Assembly (NCBI RefSeq): GCF_003285005.1
Contig: NZ_QMFA01000003.1
Coordinates: 150,970 to 214,969 of the forward strand
DNA length: 64,000 bases
From: Paenibacillus sp. YN15
GTDB taxonomy: Bacteria; Bacillota; Bacilli; Paenibacillales; NBRC-103111
Direction of reading: 5' to 3'
Part shown: piece after piece, positions 44,067 through 52,784 of the stretch
Layout: each line of letters begins with the position of its first letter
Position numbering within the stretch: position 1 is the stretch's first letter
Notes under the pieces: generated by a model
The model's database searches: none
What the model saw: only the letters and a program-made list of their open reading frames with translations
What the model was told of the DNA's origin: nothing
Program-made: the position numbers and the translations under genes

Positions 44067-45488
44067 ATGAAATTTTGGGCGAGGCTTATTGTCATTTGCG
44101 CTTTAATCGCTGGTTTTCTTCCGGCAGGCTTGCGGCCGGCTGACGCGGCGGCGCAAACCATAGCCAATGGTACGGTATGGAAGGATGTGACGAATGGTTC
44201 TATTCAAGCGCACGGCGGTTCTATTCTGAAGGTGGGATCAACCTATTACTGGTACGGAGAAGATAAAATACACAACAGCGCCAATTTCAAGGCAGTCTGC
44301 GTGTATTCCTCCACGGACCTGAAAAACTGGACGTGGCGCAGCTATGCTCTGAAAACAACCTCAAGCCCGGAGCTGGAGTATGCCAAGATTGAGCGGCCTA
44401 AGGTTATTTACAATGAAGCCACAGGCAAATATGTCATGTGGGCGCACTATGAGGACGGAGCAGGGTATACTCTTGCAAGGGTTGCCGTGGCAATCTCTTC
44501 CACTCCCGTGGGGCCGTTTACTTACCAAAAAAGCTTTCAACCAAATGGAAACGCTTCCAGGGATATGACGATTTTTAAGGATACAGACGGGAAGGCGTAT
44601 CTCTTCTCCTCCTCCGACAATAACTACAATCTGAGACTGTATAGGCTGACTTCGGATTATTTGGGAATCGACACTGAATTGAACATGATCTACGAAGGGG
44701 ATCACCGGGAAGCTCCGGCCATTGTCAAGAAGGGTTCCACCTACTATCTGATTACCTCCGGAGCCACAGGCTGGTATCCCAATCAAGCCATGTATTCAAC
44801 GGCAACCAATATTAACGGCCCTTGGTCGGCATTGAAGCCCATCGGCAACTCGTCCACCTTTTTTTCACAGCCTGCCTTCATTTTCACCGTCCAAGGAACA
44901 AGCACCACATCATATATTTATGCGGGAGACAGATGGAACTCCGGCGCTTTGGGGGATTCCCGGTATGTCTGGCTGCCTCTGACTCTGAACGGAACCACAG
45001 CTTCCATGGACTATTATGATACCATCAGCATTGATGCGGCTACGGGTGTTGTTTCCGGTGTGCCGAACGGAACGCTGCTGTCCCAGGGGAAAACCGCAAC
45101 GGCCCAATCTGCATCGGGAAGCAATCCGGCCGGCTATGCCAATGACGGAAACTACCAAACCGAATGGACCGGCACAGGTGCAACCTGGCCCCATTGGTGG
45201 AAGGTTGATCTTGGTTCCACGAAAACCATCAAGAATGTCCAGATTTCCTGGTGGATGATGAAAGGCTCAGAGGGGTACTACCAATACAAAATTGAAACCA
45301 GCACCGACAACGTAAATTGGACAGTGGCTCTGGACCGGACCAACAATACAACCTATGGCTTCACCTCGGATACCTTGTCGGCTACGGCGCGATATGTGCG
45401 CATCAATATGGTCAAAGCAGTGCTTCACAACAACCCGAACAATTGGTATACGCCCAGACTGTGGGAGGTCAAGATTTACGGAAACTAA
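44067..45488 (+). CDS. Secreted GH43 (subfamily-24-like) exo-beta-1,3-galactanase with discoidin module
   Basis: 473 residues. A signal peptide (to about ADAAA, residue 29) is followed by a five-bladed GH43 propeller (about 33-325) and an F5/8 type C module (about 335-473). Active-site positions match exo-beta-1,3-galactanases: ERPK (Glu109), REAPA (Glu215, acid) and FSQPA (Gln268). The usual GH43 catalytic Asp near the N-terminus is replaced by QAHGG. It should trim beta-1,3-galactan chains of arabinogalactan outside the cell. It resembles propeller 2 of the giant protein but has no cohesin or dockerin. ATG at 44067 follows AGGAGAGG. TTG at 44064 is adjacent. Confidence 0.85.
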   Translation: MKFWARLIVICALIAGFLPAGLRPADAAAQTIANGTVWKDVTNGSIQAHGGSILKVGSTYYWYGEDKIHNSANFKAVCVYSSTDLKNWTWRSYALKTTSSPELEYAKIERPKVIYNEATGKYVMWAHYEDGAGYTLARVAVAISSTPVGPFTYQKSFQPNGNASRDMTIFKDTDGKAYLFSSSDNNYNLRLYRLTSDYLGIDTELNMIYEGDHREAPAIVKKGSTYYLITSGATGWYPNQAMYSTATNINGPWSALKPIGNSSTFFSQPAFIFTVQGTSTTSYIYAGDRWNSGALGDSRYVWLPLTLNGTTASMDYYDTISIDAATGVVSGVPNGTLLSQGKTATAQSASGSNPAGYANDGNYQTEWTGTGATWPHWWKVDLGSTKTIKNVQISWWMMKGSEGYYQYKIETSTDNVNWTVALDRTNNTTYGFTSDTLSATARYVRINMVKAVLHNNPNNWYTPRLWEVKIYGN

Positions 45489-45522
45489 CCGGCAAGCTTA
45501 ACGGTAGTTACACTCTTTAGTA

Positions 45523-45561
45523 CAATGGGATGTTCAAGCGCAAAGCTTGAATGTCCCATTG
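45523..45561 (+). terminator. Long hairpin after the secreted GH43 gene
   Basis: A 17-bp stem with two mismatches: CAATGGGATGTTCAAGC (45523-45539) and GCTTGAATGTCCCATTG (45545-45561). There is no T-run, so it is not a standard terminator. It may stop transcription weakly or protect the GH43 mRNA. Confidence 0.55.
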
Positions 45562-45663
45562 CGTTGGAATGGCACAGCTGCTGGCCCGATTGAATTCTTC
45601 TCCTCCAATTTCGTGTTATAATCGAACATGCGATGTACTTTTGGACATGAGAGGGATTCATTC

Positions 45664-46701
45664 ATGAAGCAAATTACCGTCTACGATATTGCCCAGGAGG
45701 CCCAGGTTTCGGTGGCTACCGTTTCCCGGGTCTTAAACGGCACGGCTCCTGTTAAGGCCAGTACCCGGGAGCGGGTGCTGGAAGTGATCAACAGGCATCA
45801 ATTCCAGCCCAATGCTCTGGCCAGAAGTCTGATCAAGAAGGAAAGCGGCATGATCGGGATGATTATGCCGGATATTGGGAATCCTTTCTTTCCGGAGGTG
45901 TTTCTTGGAGCGGAGAAGGAGGCGCGGGCAAGGGGCTACGCCATTTTCCTGTGCAACACCATGGGGGAGCAGGAGAAGGAATCCGAATACCTGACTCTGC
46001 TGCAGGAAAAGCGGGTGGACGGGATTATTTTTCTCGGCGGGAGAATCAACCAGGTCCGCTCCAAGGCGGAATTAGCCCGGGAAATGGCGGATTGCGCCGC
46101 CAGGCTGCCCGTTGTCCTGGTCAACGGCAATATGCCGCGGGTTTCGTTGCCCCGGGTGATGACCGACGAAGCCGCAGGGTTCCGGCTGGCGGCGCAGCAT
46201 CTCATCGGGCTGGGGCACCGCGAGATCCGCTTTATCGGGGGAGAGAGCTCCATTACTGCCACGGTGCAAAAGGTGCAGGCCTTAAAGGCGGTGATGGAAG
46301 AGAACGGCCTGCCGTTTCAGCCGGACACGGTTCTGTACGGGGGCTTTTCCATCGCGTGCGGCCGGAAATTGATGGAGACAGTTCTCGCAGGAGAAAAGCG
46401 GCCTACGGCAGTAATGTGCGTGAATGATAATGTGGCGGTTGGTGCCGTCAAGGCGGCGTTGGAGGCGGGGGTGCATATTCCCGGGGAGCTTTCCGTGACT
46501 GGCTTTGACGACACGCTGCTGGCATCCTCCATCACCCCCGAGCTTACGACAGTGTCGCAGAATTCCCATGCTCTGGGAGAATATGCCGTACAGCTCCTCC
46601 ATCAGATGATCGGCAATGAGAAGGTGAAAAAGCTTACGGTGTTGGAGCCGCAGCTGATCTGCCGGCAGAGCACAGGCCCGGCGGCATTCCGGCAAAAGTA
46701 A
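45664..46701 (+). CDS. LacI/GalR-family repressor
   Basis: 345 residues. The N-terminal helix-turn-helix and hinge helix read ITVYDIAQEAQVSVATVSRVLNG, then NALARSLIKKESGMIGMIMPDIGNPFF and a periplasmic-binding-like sugar domain ending in FDDTLLASSITPELTTVSQN. It should bind palindromic DNA and release it when a sugar binds. ATG at 45664 follows AGAGGG. A -10 TATAAT is at 45617-45622. The GH42 gene follows in the same direction. The 14-bp inverted pair between them is its most likely operator, and the same 14-mer occurs before GH88. Confidence 0.92.
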   Translation: MKQITVYDIAQEAQVSVATVSRVLNGTAPVKASTRERVLEVINRHQFQPNALARSLIKKESGMIGMIMPDIGNPFFPEVFLGAEKEARARGYAIFLCNTMGEQEKESEYLTLLQEKRVDGIIFLGGRINQVRSKAELAREMADCAARLPVVLVNGNMPRVSLPRVMTDEAAGFRLAAQHLIGLGHREIRFIGGESSITATVQKVQALKAVMEENGLPFQPDTVLYGGFSIACGRKLMETVLAGEKRPTAVMCVNDNVAVGAVKAALEAGVHIPGELSVTGFDDTLLASSITPELTTVSQNSHALGEYAVQLLHQMIGNEKVKKLTVLEPQLICRQSTGPAAFRQK

Positions 46702-46704
46702 GGA

Positions 46705-46733
46705 TTGACCATTTTAGGGGCCTGCTTTAAGAT
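46705..46733 (+). promoter_or_regulatory. Promoter candidate for the GH42 gene
   Basis: TTGACC (46705-46710) and TAAGAT (46728-46733) with 17-base spacing. The operator pair begins about 38 bases after the expected transcription start, where a bound LacI-type dimer or tetramer would block elongation. Confidence 0.5.
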
Positions 46734-46777
46734 GGGGGGAGAAGGGGACGCTCTGGCGGCGTTGCCCTGCCTATGAG

Positions 46778-46805
46778 TGAAACCCATTTCATGAAATGGG
46801 TTTCA
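46778..46805. promoter_or_regulatory. Double operator: 28-bp perfect palindrome before GH42
   Basis: TGAAACCCATTTCA (46778-46791) is followed directly by its exact reverse complement TGAAATGGGTTTCA (46792-46805). Each 14-mer is itself an imperfect palindrome of the TGAAA-N4-TTTCA form used by LacI-family proteins. The gene for such a protein lies immediately upstream. An exact third copy is at 59019-59032 before GH88. Confidence 0.8.
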
Positions 46806-46835
46806 ATAAAACCGAATCGAACGGAGGACATGCCG

Positions 46836-48851
46836 ATGATTAACCCCAAGCTGCCGACCATCTGGTATGGAGGCGACTACAATCCCGATCAATGGCCGGA
46901 GGAAATCTGGCGGGAGGATATGCGGCTTTTTAAGGAGGCGGGCATCAATATTGTAACCCTGCCGGTGTTCAGCTGGGCCAAACTTCAGCCGGATGAAACC
47001 ACCTATTCCTTTGAGTGGCTGGATAAAATCCTCAATCTTGTTGCGGAAAACGGCATCTACGCCTGTCTGGCCACCTCCACCGCCGCCCAACCGGCGTGGA
47101 TGTCGCGGCAGTATCCCGAGGTGCTGCCGGTGGATATCGACGGGAACAAACGGACCCATGGCTCCCGGGTGAATTTTTGTCCCAACAGCGGGGTGTACCG
47201 CCGTTTCTCCGTGGAGCTGGCCAGACGGATGGCGCTGCGGTATAAGGATCATCCGGCGCTTCTGATCTGGCATGTGGCCAATGAATACGGGCCTCATTGT
47301 TATTGCGGCCAATGCGCGGCGGCGTTCCGGGAATGGCTGAAGGAGCGCTACGGGACAATAGAGGAGCTGAACCGGCGCTGGAACATGAGCTTCTGGGGGC
47401 ACACGGTTTACGATTGGGAGGAGATTGTGCCGCCGTCCAATCTCAACGGGGACAACCGCTGCTTCCAAGGGATGACGCTGGATTACAAGCGTTTTATGTC
47501 CGATTCCATCCTGGCCTGCTACCAGGCGGAGTACGATGTTATTAAGGCGATTACGCCGGACATCCCCATTACCACGAACATCTGGGGCTTGTTTAACGGC
47601 CTGGATCTGAAAAAATGGGGGGAGCGCATGGATGTGGTCTCCTGGGACAGCTACCCGCAAATGAATGAGCCCATGACCAATGTGGCCATGCGGCATGATT
47701 ATATGCGGGGCCTGAAGGACGGCAAGCCCTTTATGCTGATGGAGCAAACCCCCAGCCAGCAGAACTGGCAGCCCTACAACAGTCTGAAGCGCCCCGGCGT
47801 AATGCGGCTGTGGAGCTACCAGGCGGTGGCCCACGGCGCCGACACGGTGATGTTCTTCCAGCTGCGGCGTTCCTTCGGCGCATGCGAGAAATACCATGGG
47901 GCAGTCATCGAGCATGTGGGCCACGGGAACACCCGGGTGTTCCGGGAATGCGCGGAGCTGGGCCGGGAGCTGGAGGCGCTTGGGGATACGCTGCTTGACG
48001 CGGCGGCGGACAACCAGGTGGCGCTGCTGTTCGATATTGACACCTGGAACGCCGTGGAGATCACCAGCGGACCCAGTGTGGATCTGGACTATCTGAAGCA
48101 GGCCCAGAAATATTACAAGGCCTTCTATGAAGCCCACATCGGTGTGGATGTCATCAGTCCGCTGTCGGATTTCTCCAAGTACAAGCTGGTGATCGCCCCG
48201 GTGCTGTATATGATGAAGCCCGGCGTAGCGGAGCGGCTGGAGGCCTATGTCCAGAACGGCGGCACCTTTGTCACCACCTTTTTCAGCGGGATCGTGGATG
48301 AGAATGACCGGGTGAAGCTGGGCGGCTATCCGGGGGAGCTGCGGAAGCTGCTGGGCATCTGGGTGGAGGAGATCGACAGCCTGCTGCCGGAGATGAAGAA
48401 CCGGATGGTGCTGCAAGGAGGCTTCGGGCAGGTGCAGGGCGAATACGAATGCGGACTGCTGTGCGATCTGCTTCATCTGGAGGGAGCCCGGGCTCTGGCG
48501 GTGTACGGGGATGATTTTTATGCCGGGATGCCCGCTCTTACCGTCAATGAGTTCGGCGCAGGCAAAGCCTATTATGTGGCGGCGGACGCGGAGGACAGGA
48601 TGATTGCGGACCTCTGCCGGACCTTGTGCGCGCAAACCGGTGTGGCTGCCCCGTTTGGCGCGGATGCGGGCATTGAGCTGGTGCAGCGGAAGAAGGACGG
48701 GGCAGTGTATACGTTTGTGCTGAACCATAATTCGGCGGCAGCTTCGATTCATATGGGGGCGTTGGAGGCTCTTGATCTGCTGACCGGCAACCGGGTGACG
48801 GGGACCGCATCCGTTAGCGGGTACGGGGTGATGATACTGCGCCACGGGTGA
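46836..48851 (+). CDS. GH42 beta-galactosidase
   Basis: 671 residues, the normal GH42 size. A TIM barrel opens with WYGGDYNPDQWPEEIWREDM, with the acid/base in WHVANEYG (Glu150) and the nucleophile in LMEQTPSQQNW (Glu303). The metal-binding cysteine cluster HCYCGQCAAAFREWL is present. A trimerisation domain and a short C-terminal beta domain follow. With no signal peptide it should hydrolyse beta-galactosides in the cytosol, for example beta-1,3- or beta-1,6-galacto-oligosaccharides from arabinogalactan. GGAGG at 46823-46827 sets the start at 46836. The frame from 46773 would run through the operator. Confidence 0.93.
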   Translation: MINPKLPTIWYGGDYNPDQWPEEIWREDMRLFKEAGINIVTLPVFSWAKLQPDETTYSFEWLDKILNLVAENGIYACLATSTAAQPAWMSRQYPEVLPVDIDGNKRTHGSRVNFCPNSGVYRRFSVELARRMALRYKDHPALLIWHVANEYGPHCYCGQCAAAFREWLKERYGTIEELNRRWNMSFWGHTVYDWEEIVPPSNLNGDNRCFQGMTLDYKRFMSDSILACYQAEYDVIKAITPDIPITTNIWGLFNGLDLKKWGERMDVVSWDSYPQMNEPMTNVAMRHDYMRGLKDGKPFMLMEQTPSQQNWQPYNSLKRPGVMRLWSYQAVAHGADTVMFFQLRRSFGACEKYHGAVIEHVGHGNTRVFRECAELGRELEALGDTLLDAAADNQVALLFDIDTWNAVEITSGPSVDLDYLKQAQKYYKAFYEAHIGVDVISPLSDFSKYKLVIAPVLYMMKPGVAERLEAYVQNGGTFVTTFFSGIVDENDRVKLGGYPGELRKLLGIWVEEIDSLLPEMKNRMVLQGGFGQVQGEYECGLLCDLLHLEGARALAVYGDDFYAGMPALTVNEFGAGKAYYVAADAEDRMIADLCRTLCAQTGVAAPFGADAGIELVQRKKDGAVYTFVLNHNSAAASIHMGALEALDLLTGNRVTGTASVSGYGVMILRHG

Positions 48852-48932
48852 GCGGAGCCCGGCCGGGGGCGGCGGCAGCTTCTGCGGGACATGCCGGGGC
48901 TATGCCGGTTCGTCCCCGGCTTCGCTCCGGCC

Positions 48933-49433
48933 TTACCGGGCTTTGCGGTACCCGGTCAGACGGGGGAATCCCGCAATCTCGTCGCTTGTGTAGCGGCTGT
49001 TGTCGTACCACAGCTGGTAAACATAGATCAGGGGCACCAGGCTGATCAGAACCAGATACAACCGGGTATCGCTGGAGCCGGTCATTTCATAGAAACCAAG
49101 CTTTTCAAACACCAGAGGCCCGACGATATATGCCTGCAAGGCATCCAGCACCAGATTGGCGCCCAGGAACAGCCACAGGTTGGGGTAGGCGAAACAGAAG
49201 ATAAACAGCGCAACAACGGGGGAAAAGCCAAACACAAATGTGGGAATATTGCCAAGCGGCGGGAAGGATTGGTAGGTTGTCCACCATCCCATATAATCGC
49301 CGAATTGAAACGCGGCGATATTGATCAGGCTGCCAAAAAACGCCGCCGAAATAAACTGCCGCAGCTTGTGCTTGCTTAAGAAGCCAACAGCCAGCCAAGG
49401 TAAAAGCACTAAAATGGAAACAACGATTGTCAT
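48933..49433 (-). CDS. CBO0543-like integral membrane protein
   Basis: 166 residues with four or five helices (TIVVSILVLLPWLAVGFLS; FFGSLINIAAFQFG; VFGFSPVVALFIFCFAY; LWLFLGANLVLDALQAYI; LVLISLVPLIYVYQLWY). It is of the same general type as the protein at 8561-9091 and has no known function. ATG at 49433 has AGAAGGAG nine bases upstream. The longer frame to 49583 starts in a repeat and is not supported. Confidence 0.7.
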   Translation of the reverse strand: MTIVVSILVLLPWLAVGFLSKHKLRQFISAAFFGSLINIAAFQFGDYMGWWTTYQSFPPLGNIPTFVFGFSPVVALFIFCFAYPNLWLFLGANLVLDALQAYIVGPLVFEKLGFYEMTGSSDTRLYLVLISLVPLIYVYQLWYDNSRYTSDEIAGFPRLTGYRKAR

Positions 49434-49506
49434 CGGACATACTCCTTCTAAGGAAATTTTCTGCAGTTCAGGCTCATGATTACTATTCCACTCCGGCACA
49501 AAACAA

Positions 49507-49560
49507 TCCCCCAAAAGTGAAGAGGATACTTGGAAGCAAATTCGGGGTACTTTTGGGGGA
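49507..49560. repeat. 12-bp perfect inverted repeat (REP-like)
   Basis: TCCCCCAAAAGT (49507-49518) and ACTTTTGGGGGA (49549-49560) are exact reverse complements 30 bases apart. It lies in the gap upstream of the membrane-protein gene and contains the AAAAGT core also seen in the repeats at 41331-41513. A second small stem (AAAATGC/GCATTTT, about 49572-49596) follows. Confidence 0.55.
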
Positions 49561-49595
49561 GCCCCCGAATGAAAATGCGACAATCGTGCATTTTT

Positions 49596-49641
49596 CGTAA
49601 AAAAACCGTCAGGGAAGTTTATTCCCCGGCGGTTTCTTTTT
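49596..49641 (-). terminator. Terminator of the DUF2264 gene
   Basis: On the minus strand, AAACCGCCGGGGAA (49635-49622) pairs with TTCCCTGACGGTTT (49616-49603) with a few mismatches and runs into TTTTTTT. It lies about 60 bases after the stop of the DUF2264 gene. The other strand also has a T-run, so it may work both ways. Confidence 0.8.
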
Positions 49642-49699
49642 TGGCCGCAATGTGGTTATGGAGCAAATGTACGCAGGCGGCTCTCGCCAAACGGTTTCC

Positions 49700-51643
49700 C
49701 TACGCGTCCAGGCGGACCCGGAATACCGGCGCGGCGTCACCCCCGGCGGCGGTATAGATCAGCAGCTCCCGGTCCTGCACTGCTGCTCTGGGTGCGGCAG
49801 CCCATTCCCCGGTGCCGTAGCCCTCCGGCCCGAAGGCTTCCCCGTAGACCGCCACAGCCAGCCATGCGGTGGCGCCCGCCTCCACATGGGTGCGGACCGT
49901 GGGGATCACCGTCCGGTTCACCATAATGTTGGTGTTGGCTTGGGGCGTCAGCAGCTCCGCCTGTCCGCTTCCGTAGAGCAGCTTCACGCCGCTGGCGCCT
50001 CTGCCGTATGCGGCATACGCCGCTTCACCGCTGCCGGCGCTCTCCGCACCGTGGGGCGGCATGGCGCTGTAAGGCCGTGCAGGCTTGCCGCCGCTGCCGG
50101 GAAGCCGGCCGCCGGAGCCCAGGCCTTCGATGCCCAAGGCGAAGCCGCCTTCGGCGCCGTCCAGCACCCGCCCGGCTGCGATCCGGTGGACCCGCACATG
50201 CCATGGCAGGCCGGGGATGATCCAGGTGCTGACCTCCACATCCGCCCAAGGCTTCCAGCGGGTATAGATCAGTCCTTCCTCCACCCGGGTCTCCTCGCAG
50301 CGCCGTTTAACGCGGTACAGATTGTCTCCCTCCGACAGCGCCAGCATGGAGTCGAAGGCACCCTGGCCCAGCCCCCACTCCGCACGCGGCACACTGAAGC
50401 CGAAGAAGGTGGAGTAGGCGAATTTTTCATATTTGGCCGAGGTATGGGTATGCTCATTGGAGGACGTATGGCCGGAATTAAACGCCGTCACGTGGGGAAC
50501 CTCGGACTGGCGGCACAGAACCAGATGAGGCGCCTTCTGCACGAAGCTGCTCTCCAGCTTGGGCAGCGGTTCCTCTTCCGCCGTCCAGAAGGGATGGCTG
50601 TCCGGCAGGGCCAGGACCAGGAAGGTCTTCAGCGCCCAGTAAGGGGAGCCGGGAGAATTGTAGTTTTCCCCCATGACCAGATTGGGATAGGCGTACCCGA
50701 TGGTCAACAGCCCGTCGGGGGTAAAAATGGGCTGGGCAAACCACCAGCGCAGATGCCGCAGGACGAGCCCCTTCAGCACGCCCATGGAATAAGGCTCCTC
50801 CAAACCCGCGAAGGCCATGACGCTCCAGAAGGCGGCCTGGGAGAAGCGGTAGGTCAGGCTGCGGCCGTAAGGCAGGGCAGAGCCGTCCTCGGCGAACCAA
50901 TGAATGAACTGGCGGGCAAACTGAACGGCCCTCTCCTTATACAGTCTGCTGCGTCCGGGATCTTCCTCCTCCATCAACGCGGCGTACAGCAATCCGTAAT
51001 AATGGATGGCAAAAGGTACATAATAATCACTGTGAGCCTGGCCCTTGAGTCCGTCCGCATACCAGCCTTCCTCCATATAGAAGGGTTCGACGGCTTCCAG
51101 CGTCCTCTCTGTAAGCTCCTTGTCATAAGAAAGCCCGGCCTTGCGGAAGCCCATCTGGACCATCACCCGAAACAGCAGCCAGTTGCATTCCCACAGCTTA
51201 TGCCCGTTGATGGGGGCAAGCCAGGCTGTCAGCTGATCCAGTCCTTCCTTCCCCAGACCGTCCACCAGCTTGCCGGGCACCAAGGCGAGAGCCAGACCGA
51301 AGGCCGCCATCTCCACGCTGCGCTGGTCATAGTCTCCCGCTGCGCCCCAGTATTCTTCATGTTCGGGATCGGTGCCGTTGCGGATACCCTGGATGTACGT
51401 ATCCCACAGCGGGCTTTCTCCTCCGCCGGCCAATAGCGGAACAAGCCCCCACAGCACGCGGGAGAAGCCCTCCATGGCGGCGACGCTGCCGCTGTAGCTG
51501 GTGCCGGTGCTGCCCACTGTCAGTCCGGCCTTGCCGGGAGAATAGTAGGGGGTGAGCGGATCGGTGAGCTGCCGGAAGGCTTGGGCAAGATCAGCCTTGG
51601 TTTTGAGAGGATTGTGCTGAATGGGCAAGGGAAACGGATTCAT
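49700..51643 (-). CDS. DUF2264 family protein (GH154-like, possible exo-beta-glucuronidase)
   Basis: 647 residues without a signal peptide. The N-terminal half is an alpha/alpha barrel typical of DUF2264 (VAAMEGFSRVLWGLVPLLAGGG; EEYWGAAGDYDQRSVEMAAFGLAL; LWECNWLLFRVMVQMGFRKAG; GWYADGLKGQAHSDYYVPFAIHYYGLLYA), and the C-terminal half is a beta sandwich. From memory, Bacteroides DUF2264 proteins acting on arabinogalactan glucuronic acid were grouped as CAZy GH154; I could not check this here. That would fit the locus. The start at 51643 has GGAGG 12 bases upstream. It is divergent from importer C and may share its control. Confidence 0.75.
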   Translation of the reverse strand: MNPFPLPIQHNPLKTKADLAQAFRQLTDPLTPYYSPGKAGLTVGSTGTSYSGSVAAMEGFSRVLWGLVPLLAGGGESPLWDTYIQGIRNGTDPEHEEYWGAAGDYDQRSVEMAAFGLALALVPGKLVDGLGKEGLDQLTAWLAPINGHKLWECNWLLFRVMVQMGFRKAGLSYDKELTERTLEAVEPFYMEEGWYADGLKGQAHSDYYVPFAIHYYGLLYAALMEEEDPGRSRLYKERAVQFARQFIHWFAEDGSALPYGRSLTYRFSQAAFWSVMAFAGLEEPYSMGVLKGLVLRHLRWWFAQPIFTPDGLLTIGYAYPNLVMGENYNSPGSPYWALKTFLVLALPDSHPFWTAEEEPLPKLESSFVQKAPHLVLCRQSEVPHVTAFNSGHTSSNEHTHTSAKYEKFAYSTFFGFSVPRAEWGLGQGAFDSMLALSEGDNLYRVKRRCEETRVEEGLIYTRWKPWADVEVSTWIIPGLPWHVRVHRIAAGRVLDGAEGGFALGIEGLGSGGRLPGSGGKPARPYSAMPPHGAESAGSGEAAYAAYGRGASGVKLLYGSGQAELLTPQANTNIMVNRTVIPTVRTHVEAGATAWLAVAVYGEAFGPEGYGTGEWAAAPRAAVQDRELLIYTAAGGDAAPVFRVRLDA

Positions 51644-51738
51644 TGTTTTGAGAGGCCTCCATCCGAAAAGGGAAATGGGTATTGTCTTCAACCCATTATA
51701 AGACAATTTTCCCGAAGGAAATACTGCCGGAAGCCAAT

Positions 51739-51804
51739 ATGTCAAAATTGAATCCGAAAATATCAAAATAGCGTTATCTTCAAAATAACGTTATTCTTTA
51801 TAAT
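51739..51804 (+). promoter_or_regulatory. Response-regulator-type promoter of importer C permeases
   Basis: ATGTCAAAAT (51739-51748), 22 bases, GCGTTATC (51771-51778), 20 bases, TATAAT (51799-51804). The same three blocks with the same spacing occur at 57249-57314. GCGTTATC partly overlaps the -35 position, which has no consensus hexamer, as in activator-dependent promoters. CGTTAT/ATAACG (51772-51790) also forms an inverted repeat here. The likely activator is the response regulator at 55620. Confidence 0.75.
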
Positions 51805-51857
51805 TCAACCATCGACGAAAAATCAGAAGAAAACCATTGCGAGAGGTGAACGAGAAC

Positions 51858-52769
51858 ATGAAATCGGAACGCGCCAAGCTGAAGGCAGGCAATCTGCGCA
51901 GACAAGAAACCATCTCCGGGCTCCTGTTTGTCAGTCCCATGATGATCGGGTTGATCGTACTGACCTTATTGCCGATTATCGCGACATTTGTACTCAGTCT
52001 GGCCGACTGGAATTTTGTGCAAGGCTTCAAGGGAATCACATGGATCGGGCTGGACAACTTCTCCCGGCTGTTCCGTGAGGATACATTCCATATTTCCATG
52101 CGCAACAACCTGATCTTCCTGCTGACAGTGCCGGCTTATCTGGCCGTTTCCATGGCGCTGGCCATTCTCATCAACAAGTACGTGTACATGAAGTCTTATT
52201 TCAAGGTTGCCTTCTTCATGCCGTACATCTCCAGCGTAGTGGCCGTGGCCATTGTATGGCAGGTTCTGTTCCACCCGTCCTCCGGTCCGGTGAACCAGTT
52301 CCTGATGTCCATCGGCATTGACAATCCGCCCAAGTGGATCGCCGACCCCAATTTTGCCCTGATTTCGGTAATGATGATCTCGGTCTGGATTTCCATCGGC
52401 TACAACATGATCGTTTATATGGCAGGGCTGCAGTCCATTCCCAAGGATCTGTATGAAGCGGCGGAAATCGACGGAGCCAACTCCTGGGTGCAATTGCGCC
52501 ATATTACCATCCCGATGCTTTCGCCCACTACTTTCTTTCTGCTCATTACCGGCGTGATCTCCACCTTCAAGGCCTTCGATCTGATCGCGGTAATGACAGC
52601 CGGCGGACCGATGCGCTCCACCAGTATGCTGGTCTGGTATTTGTACGATGAAGCTTTCGTCAGCCTGCGGGTGGGTTATGCGTCCTCCATTGCTGTCGTA
52701 CTGTTTGCCTGCGTGCTGATTATTACCGGCATCCAGTGGGTCGCTCAGAAAAAATGGGTCAATTACTAA
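51858..52769 (+). CDS. ABC importer C, permease (UgpA/MalF type)
   Basis: 303 residues and six helices, with the EAA loop DLYEAAEIDGANSWVQLRHITIPML. ATG at 51858 is eight bases from GAGGTGA. The TTG at 51837 is upstream of that site. It forms the channel with the next gene product (15-bp gap). The class differs from importers A and B, being the shorter family-1 type. Confidence 0.9.
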   Translation: MKSERAKLKAGNLRRQETISGLLFVSPMMIGLIVLTLLPIIATFVLSLADWNFVQGFKGITWIGLDNFSRLFREDTFHISMRNNLIFLLTVPAYLAVSMALAILINKYVYMKSYFKVAFFMPYISSVVAVAIVWQVLFHPSSGPVNQFLMSIGIDNPPKWIADPNFALISVMMISVWISIGYNMIVYMAGLQSIPKDLYEAAEIDGANSWVQLRHITIPMLSPTTFFLLITGVISTFKAFDLIAVMTAGGPMRSTSMLVWYLYDEAFVSLRVGYASSIAVVLFACVLIITGIQWVAQKKWVNY

Positions 52770-52784
52770 AGAGGAGGTTTTCGT

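Noticed and set aside
46702-46835. Translation of GH42 from 46773
   Set aside because: That start lies just before the 28-bp operator and would encode it. GGAGG at 46823-46827 places the start at 46836.
46803-48845. 680-codon minus-strand open frame opposite GH42
   Set aside because: It is a shadow of the GH42 gene, with a His/Pro/Gln-rich composition, no motif, and no ribosome binding site.
49652-51436. 594-codon plus-strand open frame opposite the DUF2264 gene
   Set aside because: It overlaps a conserved gene and begins within its terminator region. The translation has no known domain.
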